Below are positions 8,809 to 17,661 of a DNA stretch of 33,198 bases, piece by piece; the stretch's first letter is position 1, and every line of letters begins with the position of its first letter. Made by a program: the position numbers and the translations under genes. Source of the DNA: an uncultured Caulobacterales bacterium (GTDB lineage Bacteria > Pseudomonadota > Alphaproteobacteria > Caulobacterales > Caulobacteraceae); contig CAINOV010000210.1 in assembly GCA_903851655.1 (NCBI GenBank), positions 1 to 33,198 of the forward strand, given 5' to 3'. A model generated the notes under the pieces. It worked only from the letters and a program-made list of their open reading frames with translations. It was not told the DNA's origin and did no database searches.

Positions 8809-9435
8809 CTACGGCCACATCCGCGACAGCACCGGATGGCCGTCGAACTGGTGCTTCAGAGCGCCGGCCACGTGCAGAGCCAGATTGGCCAGCACCACCC
8901 AGATCAGAAGGTTCGTGTGAACGAGCTGCAGCAGACCGCGCAGGGGTCGCGGATTCGGGGCGCCCAGTTGCGCCATTCCCGGAAGCCGGGGCCAAGACAG
9001 TCCCCAGAACGAGATCGGCGCGCCCGCATGCATCGACACCATGGCCCAGCCCGTCAGCGGCAAGGCCAGCATCAGCAGGTAAAACAGGACATGGCCCGTT
9101 CCGGCCAGGGCCCGCTCCCACCCGGCGACGCCGGTCGGCAGCGCCGGCGGACGGTGGGTCAGGCGCCAGCCGATCCGGACGGCCACCAGGATCAGGACCG
9201 TCAGGCCGACGGAAATATGGACGCCCTCGATGGAGTCCTGGGCCGACGAATGGTCCGGGACCCATTCGTTCATCCACCAACCCAGCCCGATCTGCACGAG
9301 GATCAGCCCGGCCAGCGCCCAGTGCAGGGCCATGGCCACGCCGGTGTACCGGGCGCCGGCCTGACCGGCGGGCGCGGGCGCCGTTGGTGCTTCAGATGAG
9401 GTCATCGCGAAGGTCCATGGATCGGGCAGGATCAC
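8809..9435 (-). CDS. cytochrome b561 family protein
   Basis: 'RYTGVAMALHWALAGLILVQIGLGWWM', 'GVHISVGLTVLILVAVRIGWRLTHRPPALP', 'LVHTNLLIWVVLANLALHVAGALKHQFDGHPVLSRM'. His residues and TM pattern are typical. An internal ATG (MTSSEAP...) may be the true start. Confidence 0.9.
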   Translation of the reverse strand: MILPDPWTFAMTSSEAPTAPAPAGQAGARYTGVAMALHWALAGLILVQIGLGWWMNEWVPDHSSAQDSIEGVHISVGLTVLILVAVRIGWRLTHRPPALPTGVAGWERALAGTGHVLFYLLMLALPLTGWAMVSMHAGAPISFWGLSWPRLPGMAQLGAPNPRPLRGLLQLVHTNLLIWVVLANLALHVAGALKHQFDGHPVLSRMWP

Positions 9436-9502
9436 CCGTCGCTAGAGTGGTCAAGGGCGGACGCGCCGTCCAAGGCAGTACGCGCCCCGGTCGCCAGGAT
9501 CG

Positions 9503-9649
9503 CTAGATCCGGCGTCCCTGGAGGACGCGGACGACGATGACAATGATGGCGAGAACGAGCAACACATGGATCAGGCCGCCCATCGTGTAGGACGAGACCA
9601 GTCCAAGGAGCCACAGGACGACCAGGATGATGGCGATGGTGTAAAGCAC
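9503..9649 (-). CDS. lmo0937-like small membrane protein
   Basis: (M)LYTIAIILVVLWLLGLVSSYTMGGLIHVLLVLAIIVIVVRVLQGRRI; GTG start preceded by AGGAG. Confidence 0.82.
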   Translation of the reverse strand: MLYTIAIILVVLWLLGLVSSYTMGGLIHVLLVLAIIVIVVRVLQGRRI

Positions 9650-9807
9650 TGTCAGCTCCTGTGGGAGGGGACGTCCCTCCGGCAATGGCCGCAAATCCGG
9701 CCAGCCCCATCGTCACGGCGGCGCCCCGGTCCGACCAGACTCGGAAAACACTCACCGCCGCAGGTCTTGCGCGCCGACCCGCTCGAAGCGGCCGTCCAGG
9801 CGCCGCG

Positions 9808-10485
9808 CTAGCCGACCCGGGTCGCCAGCCACACCACATGGCGCGGGCCCGTATTGCGACCATTGGCGCGCACGCGGTGGTCTTCCACCCGGAAGCCGGC
9901 GGCGCGCAGGCGCTGGGTGAACACCGGCTCCGGCGCGGCCGACCACACCGCGAGCACGCCCGTCGCCGTCAGCGCAGCATGGGCCTCGCGCAGGCCGTAG
10001 TGGTCGTACAGGTCGTCATTGGCCGAGCGCATCAACCCGGCGGGCCCATTGTCGACGTCCAGCAGGATCGCGTCATAGCGCCCGGCGGCGCCTTCGATCA
10101 GATCGCCTACATCACCCACATGGATCGTCACCCGCGGGTCCGACAGGCTGTTCCCATGGATCTCCGCCAGCGGACCGCGGGCCCAGGCGACCACCTCCGG
10201 CACCAGTTCAGCCACGGTGATGCGGGCCTGAGGGCCGAACCGGGCCAGGGCTGCGCGCAGGGTGAAGCCCATGCCCAGGCCGCCGATCAGGATCTGCGGC
10301 CGCGCCCGACCCTGCAGGCGCTCGGCCGCCAGAAACGCCAGGGCTTCCTCGGATCCGCTGAGCCGGGTCCCCATCAGTTCATCGGCCCCGGCGAAGATCG
10401 CGAACTCACTTCCGCGCTGCATCAGACGCAGCGCGCCACTCCCGCCCGGGACGTCGGCCACGCCCAGTTGCACCCAACGGATCAT
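9808..10485 (-). CDS. spermidine synthase-like SAM-dependent methyltransferase
   Basis: MIRWVQLGVADVPGGSGALRLMQRGSEFAIFAGADELMGTRLSGSEEALAFLAAERL...ILIGGLGMGFTLRAALA...VAELVPEVVAWARG...DVGDLIEGAAGRYDAILLDVDNGP. Start uncertain, since the frame stays open upstream. Confidence 0.82.
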   Translation of the reverse strand: MIRWVQLGVADVPGGSGALRLMQRGSEFAIFAGADELMGTRLSGSEEALAFLAAERLQGRARPQILIGGLGMGFTLRAALARFGPQARITVAELVPEVVAWARGPLAEIHGNSLSDPRVTIHVGDVGDLIEGAAGRYDAILLDVDNGPAGLMRSANDDLYDHYGLREAHAALTATGVLAVWSAAPEPVFTQRLRAAGFRVEDHRVRANGRNTGPRHVVWLATRVG

Positions 10486-10908
10486 CTCGTCCCAACTTCG
10501 CCATTCCGCCTGGTCGACCCGCGGCGGGTGGGGTCCTGTAACCCACAATGCGCGCGGGTCGAAGCCCCGGGGGACCGCGGCGCGCGCAAAGAGCGCCGTC
10601 GCAGGACGGCACATCGGGCGAAGGTGCAGACGGCGCCCGGACGGCGCGGTATGCCGGACGCGCATGGTTCTGACGGCGGAAACGATTTCGGTGGCGACCT
10701 GGATGCTTCTGGCTGACGCCGCGGCGATCGTCTCGGCGGCGGATGTGCCGAATACCGTTCCCTCGACGTTCGAATACGAGCCCTGAACCTCGCCGGAAGG
10801 CCGTTTCAGCCGTCGATCGCCGAGACGTGGGTAGAAACCGAACCTGTCACGGCGCGGCCTCTCGCGTGCATATGGCCCCCTGTCCAGGGTGATCGGTCGG
10901 AACAGAGT

Positions 10909-11619
10909 ATGTATCAAAACCCTCTCTCGGCCGCTGCTGGAACAGCCCCGCTCGCCGGTCCGGACGCTCGGCCGACGGGCCCTTGGATCGAACGCGTGCT
11001 GGCCTATGTGGCGGACGTCGTGGCCGACATGTTGATCCAGTTCCTGTTGGTGTTCGTTGTCCTGTTCCTGTCGCCCCTGCTGCTTTTCATTGCGCTGGCC
11101 ATCAAGGCGGACAGCGCCGGACCGGTGCTGTTTCGCCAGACACGTGTCGGGCTGAATGGCGAGACGTTCCAGTGTTACAAGTTCCGGACCATGCGGCAGG
11201 ACGCCCGCGAGGCCCTGGAGCGATTGCTCGAGGAGCGCCCCGAGTGCCGGCTGGAGTGGGAACGCACCCGCAAACTGCGGCGGGACCCCCGCATCACCCG
11301 CATCGGGGGCTTTCTCCGGAAGTCGAGCCTGGACGAACTCCCCCAGATCCTCAACGTCCTGACGCGGACCATGAACCTGGTGGGCCCCCGTCCCATCGTC
11401 CCGGAAGAGGCTCGGCTCTATGGCCGGAGCCTTCGCCACTATTGTTCGGTCCGCCCCGGGATCACCGGCCCCTGGCAGGTCAGCGGTCGGAGCAACACCA
11501 GCTTCGCCCGTCGCGTCGCGCACGATCGCCACTATGCGCAGAATCGCTCCTTCCGGTTGGACTGCCAAATCCTGGTCTGCACTCTGCCGGCCGTGTGTCT
11601 GGGCCGCGGCGCCTGCTGA
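10909..11619 (+). CDS. polyprenyl-phosphate sugar-1-phosphate transferase (bacterial sugar transferase family)
   Basis: 'LFRQTRVGLNGETFQCYKFRTMRQDA', 'DPRITRIGGFLRKSSLDELPQILNVLTRTMNLVGPRPIVPEEARLYG', 'RPGITGPWQVSGRSNTSF'. Confidence 0.94.
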   Translation: MYQNPLSAAAGTAPLAGPDARPTGPWIERVLAYVADVVADMLIQFLLVFVVLFLSPLLLFIALAIKADSAGPVLFRQTRVGLNGETFQCYKFRTMRQDAREALERLLEERPECRLEWERTRKLRRDPRITRIGGFLRKSSLDELPQILNVLTRTMNLVGPRPIVPEEARLYGRSLRHYCSVRPGITGPWQVSGRSNTSFARRVAHDRHYAQNRSFRLDCQILVCTLPAVCLGRGAC

Positions 11620-11659
11620 CCGTGATCCGCCGCCGTTCCCCCGCGCGGGGGGCAAGGGG

Positions 11660-12043
11660 TCACGCCGTCATGCTGCTCAGCGCATTCGTGACAGCGGCCT
11701 TGAGCACATGGTCGGCCACGGGCTTGATCAACACGGCGACCGGGTGATCGAGGGCGATCCGCGCCAGGGTCTGGGGTTCCTGGGAGCCGGTGATGAAGAT
11801 CATCTTGGACCCGACCGACGCATGGATGGCCAGGGCCGCATCCACCCCATCCTTCTCGCCGCGCAGCCGCACGTCCATCAGCACGATGGCGGGCCGATGC
11901 TGTTCCGCCAGCGCAAGCGCCTCCTCCGCCGTCGCCGCGGTGCCGCAGACCTCCAGCCCCAGCATCTGCATGTGCACGCACCAGAGTTCGGCGATGATCG
12001 CATGGTCGTCAACGACAAGAACGGACCGGTTCAGCGCAGTCAT
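11660..12043 (-). CDS. single-domain response regulator
   Basis: MTALNRSVLVVDDHAIIAELWCVHMQMLGLEVCG...AIVLMDVRLRGEKDGVDAA...MIFITGS...VAVLIKPV; canonical D, T and K. Overlaps the upstream kinase by ATGA. Confidence 0.92.
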   Translation of the reverse strand: MTALNRSVLVVDDHAIIAELWCVHMQMLGLEVCGTAATAEEALALAEQHRPAIVLMDVRLRGEKDGVDAALAIHASVGSKMIFITGSQEPQTLARIALDHPVAVLIKPVADHVLKAAVTNALSSMTA

Positions 12044-13113
12044 GCGAGCTCCGCAAAGGGGATGATGATGTCCGTCGTCACGCCCCGGTCGGAGCGGACG
12101 GCCATTTGCCCGCCGAGCTGAGCGACGAGCTTTCTGACAATGCTGGATCCGGTCCCCAGCGTCATGGGCGTCTGGGCGTCACCGGCATGGCCTGTTCCGT
12201 TGTCCGCCACGGTCAGCAACAGCCGGTTGTCGGCGTCGACCCGAAGCGCCACGCGGATCTGGCCGGATCGCCCGTCGGGGAAGGCGTGCTTCAGCGCATT
12301 CGTGACCAGCTCGGTGACAAGCAGTCCCAGGGGCACTGCGGTATCCAGGCCGACCTCGAGCGGACAGGCGTCGATCTTCAACGCGATCCGGTCATCCGAG
12401 GCGCCGCCCATGATGTTGGCCGAAAGCTCGGTGAGGAACGGGCCGGCGTCGAACGTCTTCAGATCCGGCGAGCCCATCAGCTGCTGATGGACGAGGCCGA
12501 GGGCGAACACCCGCGATCGCAGGTCCATCAGCACGTCCCGCGCCGCCGGATCCGTGACCTTGACGGCGCTCATCAGCAACAGCCCGTCGACCATCTGAAG
12601 ATTGTTCTTCACCCGGTGATAGACTTCGCTGAGCAACAGATTGCGCTGCGCGAGGGCCTCAGTCCGCTCGGCGACGAGTTGCTCGAGCGCCGCCTTCGCC
12701 TGGGTCAGTTCGGCCTGCGCGCGATGGCGGGCGCTGATGTCCTGAAGGATCTTGCTGGCGCCCACGATTGCGCCGTCCGCGTCCCGGATCGGCGAGATGG
12801 TGACCGACACCGGAAAGTCCGATCCGTCCTTTCGCCGCCTCACGGTCTCGAAGTGATCCACCGTGTCGCCCTGGCGGATGCGCTGGACGATCATGTCCTC
12901 CTCGCCCACCCGATCGGGGGGGAAGAGCATCTGCACCGGCTTCCCGACCACCTCGTCCGGCGCATAGCCAAAGATCTTCTGCGCCCCGCGGTTCCAGCTT
13001 CGGATGGCGCCCGAAAGATCCTTGCCGATGATGGCGTCGTCGGACGAGTCCACGATCGCGGCCAGATAGGCCGCGTCCAGGGGGCTGTCGCCGGTTTTGG
13101 GCTCGAACGCGAT
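12040..13113 (-). CDS. PAS-HisKA_2 (HWE-like) sensor histidine kinase
   Basis: PAS 'VDSSDDAIIGKDLSGAIRSWNRGAQKIFGYAPDEVVGKPVQMLFP...', 'VYHRVKNNLQMVDGLL', 'LLVTELVTNALKHAF', 'VADNGTG'. First canonical start is GTG at 13051-13053; the PAS-like sequence extends upstream, where an ATC at 13111-13113 has a GGAGG. Confidence 0.88.
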   Translation of the reverse strand: MAFEPKTGDSPLDAAYLAAIVDSSDDAIIGKDLSGAIRSWNRGAQKIFGYAPDEVVGKPVQMLFPPDRVGEEDMIVQRIRQGDTVDHFETVRRRKDGSDFPVSVTISPIRDADGAIVGASKILQDISARHRAQAELTQAKAALEQLVAERTEALAQRNLLLSEVYHRVKNNLQMVDGLLLMSAVKVTDPAARDVLMDLRSRVFALGLVHQQLMGSPDLKTFDAGPFLTELSANIMGGASDDRIALKIDACPLEVGLDTAVPLGLLVTELVTNALKHAFPDGRSGQIRVALRVDADNRLLLTVADNGTGHAGDAQTPMTLGTGSSIVRKLVAQLGGQMAVRSDRGVTTDIIIPFAELA

Positions 13114-13293
13114 GTCGGATCCTCCGCGAACGCAATGGGCGACAATCGCCTCCCGGTGTCAAATCATTCCGCGCAGGGGGAGGCCGGGCCCATGACCGGT
13201 GATCGTCTGCGCCGGCCGGCTCAGGCGGCGGAATGAGCCCTGGCGGTCGCCCCGGCGGCGGTCACGCCGCCCAGGGGCGCAGGGAGGTCCGGA

Positions 13294-13929
13294 TCAGCGG
13301 CCGTCGTCACGGACATATCGGCCCACATAGCCGTCCCGGCGGACCATGACGAAACCGTCGCCGTAGCGCACCCAGCGATAGCCCCGACGCGGCGCGTCGA
13401 GATTGTGGTCGCGGTAGTCGAGGACCTGGTACCGCTCATCCAACGCATAGCCGTCGGGCAGCTGATCTCCCCGCTGCCAGCGGTGGTCCCAGTCAGCCCC
13501 GCGGCCGCCCCACTCCCGGTCGAAGGTCGCCCGGTCCCAGTCATGGCGGCGGCCGTCCGGATGGTTCCAGTCGCGGCGGTCGCCATCCTGGGGCCGGGTC
13601 TGGTCCGCGGGGCCATAGGCCCCGGGCGCCGCCTGGTCCGACCGGACGCCGTCGTCATAGGCCTCATAGCCGTCTGGGCACGGATGGCCGGACGAGGCCG
13701 CGAGCTGGTTGCCGATCACCGCGCCGCCCACGGCGCCGATCACGGTTCCCCCCGCCCGACCGCCGCCGCGGGACACGGCGTTGCCGAGCAGTCCGCCGGC
13801 GATGGCGCCCACCACCGTGCCGGTGACCTGCTGGTCATGCTGCGCCTGCCGGCAGCGGGTCGAGGCGTTGGCGGCCACGGGCGCAAGCGCGGTCACGAGC
13901 AGGACCGTCGAAAGAAGGGATTTCAGCAT
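13294..13929 (-). CDS. glycine-zipper 2TM / RcnB-like periplasmic protein
   Basis: Signal peptide MLKSLLSTVLLVTALAPVAANA; 'VVGAIAGGLLGNAVSRGGGRAGGTVIGAVGGAVIGNQLA' glycine zipper; C-terminal 'RRGYRWVRYGDGFVMVRRDGYVGRYV'. Confidence 0.85.
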   Translation of the reverse strand: MLKSLLSTVLLVTALAPVAANASTRCRQAQHDQQVTGTVVGAIAGGLLGNAVSRGGGRAGGTVIGAVGGAVIGNQLAASSGHPCPDGYEAYDDGVRSDQAAPGAYGPADQTRPQDGDRRDWNHPDGRRHDWDRATFDREWGGRGADWDHRWQRGDQLPDGYALDERYQVLDYRDHNLDAPRRGYRWVRYGDGFVMVRRDGYVGRYVRDDGR

Positions 13930-14099
13930 GTGATTTTCCTGGAGACGGACCGCCAAATGTGTGTCGAGAACACCCCGAACCGCAGTCTGCGCCTAGCCGA
14001 TCCGGACTTGCCCCCGAACGCCCCTGCCCCGCAAACCTCGGAAACTACTCAAGGCGCGGCGGGCTGCGGACCGATCGGCTTCGCGCCGAATGCGCACGG

Positions 14100-15047
14100 T
14101 CAGTCCCGCGCCGCCTCATCGGCCACGGTTGAGCGCAGCGCGTCGTCGAGCGACGTTGGCTCGCTCCAGCCATGGACCGTTCGGAACCTGCGACTGTCCA
14201 CCTGCAGGGCGTAGCGAAGATCGAGGGCGGCGATCGGGCTGTCCGCCGCCGCCCGTTCGCCAATCGTCTGGCCACGCCAATCGAGCACCCTGGCGAAGCG
14301 GTCGATCCAACCCTGGTGATCCGGAATCTCCCCGGATCCGAGGTTGAAGACGGACTCGCGGGCGGGCTGATGCGGCGCCGTGGCCGCCGTCGCCAGAGCG
14401 TCGGCAATATCCGCCACAAAGCCGTAGGTCGTTCGCCACGTCGCCCAGCTCGGATCCACGCGCAGCATCCTCCGACGCTCCAGCATCGGTCGCAGCAGCC
14501 ATTGAAAACGGCGCTGCCGGTCGCCAGGCCCGAACACCATCGGCAGACGCAGGACCATGCCGCCCAGGTCCGGACGCGCCAGCAACGCCTGCTCCAGGGG
14601 GATCTTGTCGTAATCGTCCATCCACGCGTCCTCCGCGTCGACGGATCGCCGGGGATCGGACCGGTACGGATACCGCGTCACGCGCAGCGGCGAGTCCTCG
14701 TCCAGCAGACCGTCGATGGGCGGCGGCGACGCCTTCCGCTGAAGCCCTTCGTAGTTTCGATAGACGTCGCACGAACTTGCCATGACCCAGCGTTCGACCT
14801 CGCCGTCCAGCGCGCTCCACAGCGGTTCGGTGTCGGCGATCGTCAGGGCCAGAAGGTCGATCACCCTTGTCACGCGCCTCTCGCGCACCAGGGCTTTCAA
14901 TCGCGAGACATCGCGCCGGTCGAGGGCGACGCCGCCGGGACCGCCGCCCCGACGGCTGACGGACACCGCCGCGAGGCCGCGCGCGCCCACGGCCCGCACC
15001 ACATGCGGACCCATGAACCCCGTTGCGCCCAGAACCAGGACCGTCAT
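14100..15047 (-). CDS. NAD-dependent epimerase/dehydratase (extended SDR)
   Basis: MTVLVLGATGFMGPHVVRAVGARGLAAVSVSRRG..., Rossmann GATGFMG; 'GMVLRLPMVFGPGDRQRRFQWLLRPML', 'VFNLGSGEIPDHQGWIDRFARVL'. Confidence 0.88.
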   Translation of the reverse strand: MTVLVLGATGFMGPHVVRAVGARGLAAVSVSRRGGGPGGVALDRRDVSRLKALVRERRVTRVIDLLALTIADTEPLWSALDGEVERWVMASSCDVYRNYEGLQRKASPPPIDGLLDEDSPLRVTRYPYRSDPRRSVDAEDAWMDDYDKIPLEQALLARPDLGGMVLRLPMVFGPGDRQRRFQWLLRPMLERRRMLRVDPSWATWRTTYGFVADIADALATAATAPHQPARESVFNLGSGEIPDHQGWIDRFARVLDWRGQTIGERAAADSPIAALDLRYALQVDSRRFRTVHGWSEPTSLDDALRSTVADEAARD

Positions 15048-15166
15048 GTCCGAAAGCGTGTCAGAGCCGCTGGCCATGTCAACCGACGATCCCCGACCGT
15101 CACCCGCTTTGGCGCCGGGGGCGCACCTGATAAGGCCGGTGAAGCTACGCCGCGCGGGGGAGTCCA

Positions 15167-15232
15167 TGGATATTCACAAGCCCAAGCCGGTGCACAGTTG
15201 GCGCGAGTTCGCCTCCGAAATCGCCGTGATCA
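15167..15232 (+). pseudogene. 5' fragment of a small Caulobacterales-style membrane protein family
   Basis: MDIHKPKPVHSWREFASEIAVI resembles the N-terminus of a recurrent family (MDIHKPKPxHxWREFLxExGxIVxGVLIAL) as remembered. Homology-like sequence stops abruptly before the expected TM helix. Confidence 0.5.
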
Positions 15233-15321
15233 CACAGAGGCGGCCCGACTGGCGGCCCTGGTCCGTCGGGCCCGGCGCCGCCTTGGTCGGGCGTGGGACC
15301 GGCAAACGCGGGTCCAGCGCG

Positions 15322-15946
15322 ATGATCGAGCTTCTGGGCGCCGGGATCGCGGCGGCCGTCAGCCTCTGAGCCCCGGCTCACACAGCGGCGCAGACAGCGT
15401 CGCGGCCCACGGCGCAAGCCGACGCCGCCACCCGGGACACGACCTATATCGGCGCGGACGGTACGGCCTACATGACCCGGATCGTGCCGGTTCCCGGGAC
15501 GGTGGCCCGGCGGCGCAGGCGCGGATCGGCCGGCGGCCCTGGGGATCTTTTCCGGGTTCGGCGATTTCTCGCAGCAGGGAGACAGCCAGTCGTTCTTCAC
15601 CACCGCCGGGCTCGGCGGCCCGCTGGCGCCCTCCTCGGGGCTGATGCCCGCTCAGCGCGCCTATATCGGCGCGACGCGTCCCGACGACCCGGTCCTGTCG
15701 CCGATGAAAGGCGATCTGACCGGCTTGCCGCCGACCCTGTTCCTGACCAGCGCCCGCGATCTGTTCCTCAGCGGCGCCAGTCTGTTCCATCGCGCCATGT
15801 TGCGCGCCGGCGACCAGCCCGAACTGGTCGTGTTCGAGGGCTTGAACCACGCATTCTGGACCAATCCGACCCTGCCGGAATCCGACGAGGCCTATCGCAT
15901 CGCCGCGAAATTCTTCGAACGTCACCTCTCCGGTCCGGACCGATAG
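15322..15946 (+). pseudogene. decayed secreted alpha/beta hydrolase (acetyl esterase-like)
   Basis: MIELLGAGIAAAVSL*APAHTAAQTA...DTTYIGADGTAYMTRIVPVPGTV has an in-frame TGA (15367-15369). The frame then changes to 'PAALGIFSGFGDFSQQGDSQSFFTTAG...MPAQRAYIGATRPDDPVLSPMKGDLTGLPPTLFLTSARDLFLSGASLFHRAMLRAGDQPELVVFEGLNHAFW...'. The catalytic GDSAGG region is missing. Confidence 0.8.
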
Positions 15947-15995
15947 CCGCCGCCGGAAGCCCCCCGGTTCGCACAAGGCGGCCGAGCCGATCCGT

Positions 15996-16988
15996 TCAAG
16001 GCGTCAGGGATCCGGCGTAGGCCGCCAGGGCGATCATGTCCTTTTCGGTCAGCCGGGCGACCACGGCCTGCATGGGCGTCGCCGCCTCCCCGCCTCTCCT
16101 GTGCACGGAAAACCCGTAGAGTTGCCGAAAGAGGTAGCTCGGCGAGCGACCGGCCAGGGGCGGACCAGCGGCGCCGGCCCCGCCGCGCAGACCGTCTCCA
16201 TGACAGGCGCCGCAGGGGACGGTCAGCCCGGATCCGCCCGTCCGAACCAGGCTCTCACCCCACGCCAGCGCACCCCTCGGGACGTAGGCCGTGTAGACAA
16301 GCCGCGGGTCCCGCCGCTCGAACCGCTCGAAATCCTCCGGCCCCTCCACGATCCGGTCGCCGAGGGGCTCGCCGGCCCCCGGGACGGGACGCAGGAGAAA
16401 CGCCTTGGCCTCGGACCCGGATATCCGGTCGGCCTCCACCACCCGGACGTGCGCCCGCGCCGGGATGCCGGCGAAATAGGCGGCCGCCGCGTCGATTTCC
16501 GCGTCCGTCGCGTTGGCGGCGACCTCCGCCATCAGCTGGGTCGGCACATAATCCGACGCAGCGGACCGGCGCGTTCCGGCGCGGAACGCCGCCACCTGAC
16601 GGCGGATATAGTCTGCGGGAAGCCCGCTCAGGGTGGCGTTTTCCGGTCGGCCGGACCCGTCCGGCAGATGGCAGAAGCCGCAGGCCGCCACCACGCCCCG
16701 TCGTCCGTTCAGAACCACCGCCGGCGCCGGCGGGTGACGGTCCGGAAACCAGTCCGGCGCCGCATAGCGATCATGGAGCGCGTCTTCGCTGAAACTGCGA
16801 CCGGCCCCGGGAAGTTCAACCCGCCGGCTGACCTCTGCAGCCGCCGGGCTCCCGGCTCTGGGCGTGTTGGCGGGCGGGAAGGCCCATTGCGGGAACCCTT
16901 CGGCCTGAGCAAAGGCGGCCAGCACGGTTGCTGCGACCCCGACCAGCGCCAGAACGCTCAGGCTGTTGAAACGCGCTGCAGACTTCAC
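15996..16988 (-). CDS. cytochrome c family protein with two CXXCH heme sites
   Basis: N-terminal hydrophobic segment; 'ACGFCHLPDGSGRPENATLSGLPADYIRRQ' and 'PCGACHGDGLRGGAGAAGPPLAGRSPSYLFRQLYGF'. GTG start (VKSAARF...). Confidence 0.88.
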   Translation of the reverse strand: MKSAARFNSLSVLALVGVAATVLAAFAQAEGFPQWAFPPANTPRAGSPAAAEVSRRVELPGAGRSFSEDALHDRYAAPDWFPDRHPPAPAVVLNGRRGVVAACGFCHLPDGSGRPENATLSGLPADYIRRQVAAFRAGTRRSAASDYVPTQLMAEVAANATDAEIDAAAAYFAGIPARAHVRVVEADRISGSEAKAFLLRPVPGAGEPLGDRIVEGPEDFERFERRDPRLVYTAYVPRGALAWGESLVRTGGSGLTVPCGACHGDGLRGGAGAAGPPLAGRSPSYLFRQLYGFSVHRRGGEAATPMQAVVARLTEKDMIALAAYAGSLTP

Positions 16989-17181
16989 GAACCCCACCCT
17001 AATCCGAATCACCTGGCGGATCGATTGCCATCGCTGCGCCGCCCCGTCGCCACCCACGCGCGAACTATCCGCGAGACCGGACCGGCTTGCAATGGTGGCT
17101 CCGGCGCGCGTGCGACGCCGCCGCAGCGATCGTCATGACGACGGGACGCGGACCCGGCGCACCGCCCTGTTTCGCCCGGTC

Positions 17182-17661
17182 TCATCCATGAGCCGGGACC
17201 GACAGCAGATCGTCCAGGGCGGCGAACTGCTCGGGCCACGCGCCCGTACTGCCGGAGGCGATCGCCGCGTCGAGGGCGTCCCTGGAGGGATAGAGGTCGC
17301 GCACGACGACCCGCGTCCCGCCCTCCGTCGCCTCGAAGGTCACCGTCGTCACGGCCCCGTCCGCCTCTTCCTCATTGGTCCATACGAGACGGGAGGGCGG
17401 CGTGACCTCGATATACCGGCCGAAAAACGCCATGGGCTGGTCCGCAGCCGGGTGGCCGAAGACGTAGCGGTACGACCCTCCCACGCGCACATCCGTCTCG
17501 CAGGACAGGAAGGTGATGCCGAACGACGCCGGCGCCCACCAGCGCATGATCAACTCGGGTTTCGTCCACGCCTCGAACACCCGGTGCGCCGGGCCGTTGA
17601 CAATCCGCGTCGCCACCAGCTCCCGGTCCGAGATCCGCTCGACTGTTGTGCGTTCAGTCAT
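17182..17661 (-). CDS. SRPBCC / AHSA1-like domain protein
   Basis: 'ATRIVNGPAHRVFEAWTKPELIMRWWAPASFGITFLSCETDVRVGGSYRYVF', 'FFGRYIEVTPPSRLVWTNEE'; overlaps the upstream ArsR gene by 8 nt. Confidence 0.92.
   Translation of the reverse strand: MTERTTVERISDRELVATRIVNGPAHRVFEAWTKPELIMRWWAPASFGITFLSCETDVRVGGSYRYVFGHPAADQPMAFFGRYIEVTPPSRLVWTNEEEADGAVTTVTFEATEGGTRVVVRDLYPSRDALDAAIASGSTGAWPEQFAALDDLLSVPAHG

Noticed and set aside
7417-9399. 660-aa plus and 543-aa minus overlapping ORFs
   Set aside because: Out-of-frame or antisense to the MFS transporter and cytochrome b561; Arg/Gly/Pro-rich translations with no motif.
14172-15644. 490-aa plus-strand ORF
   Set aside because: Antisense to the epimerase and then out-of-frame read of the esterase remnant.
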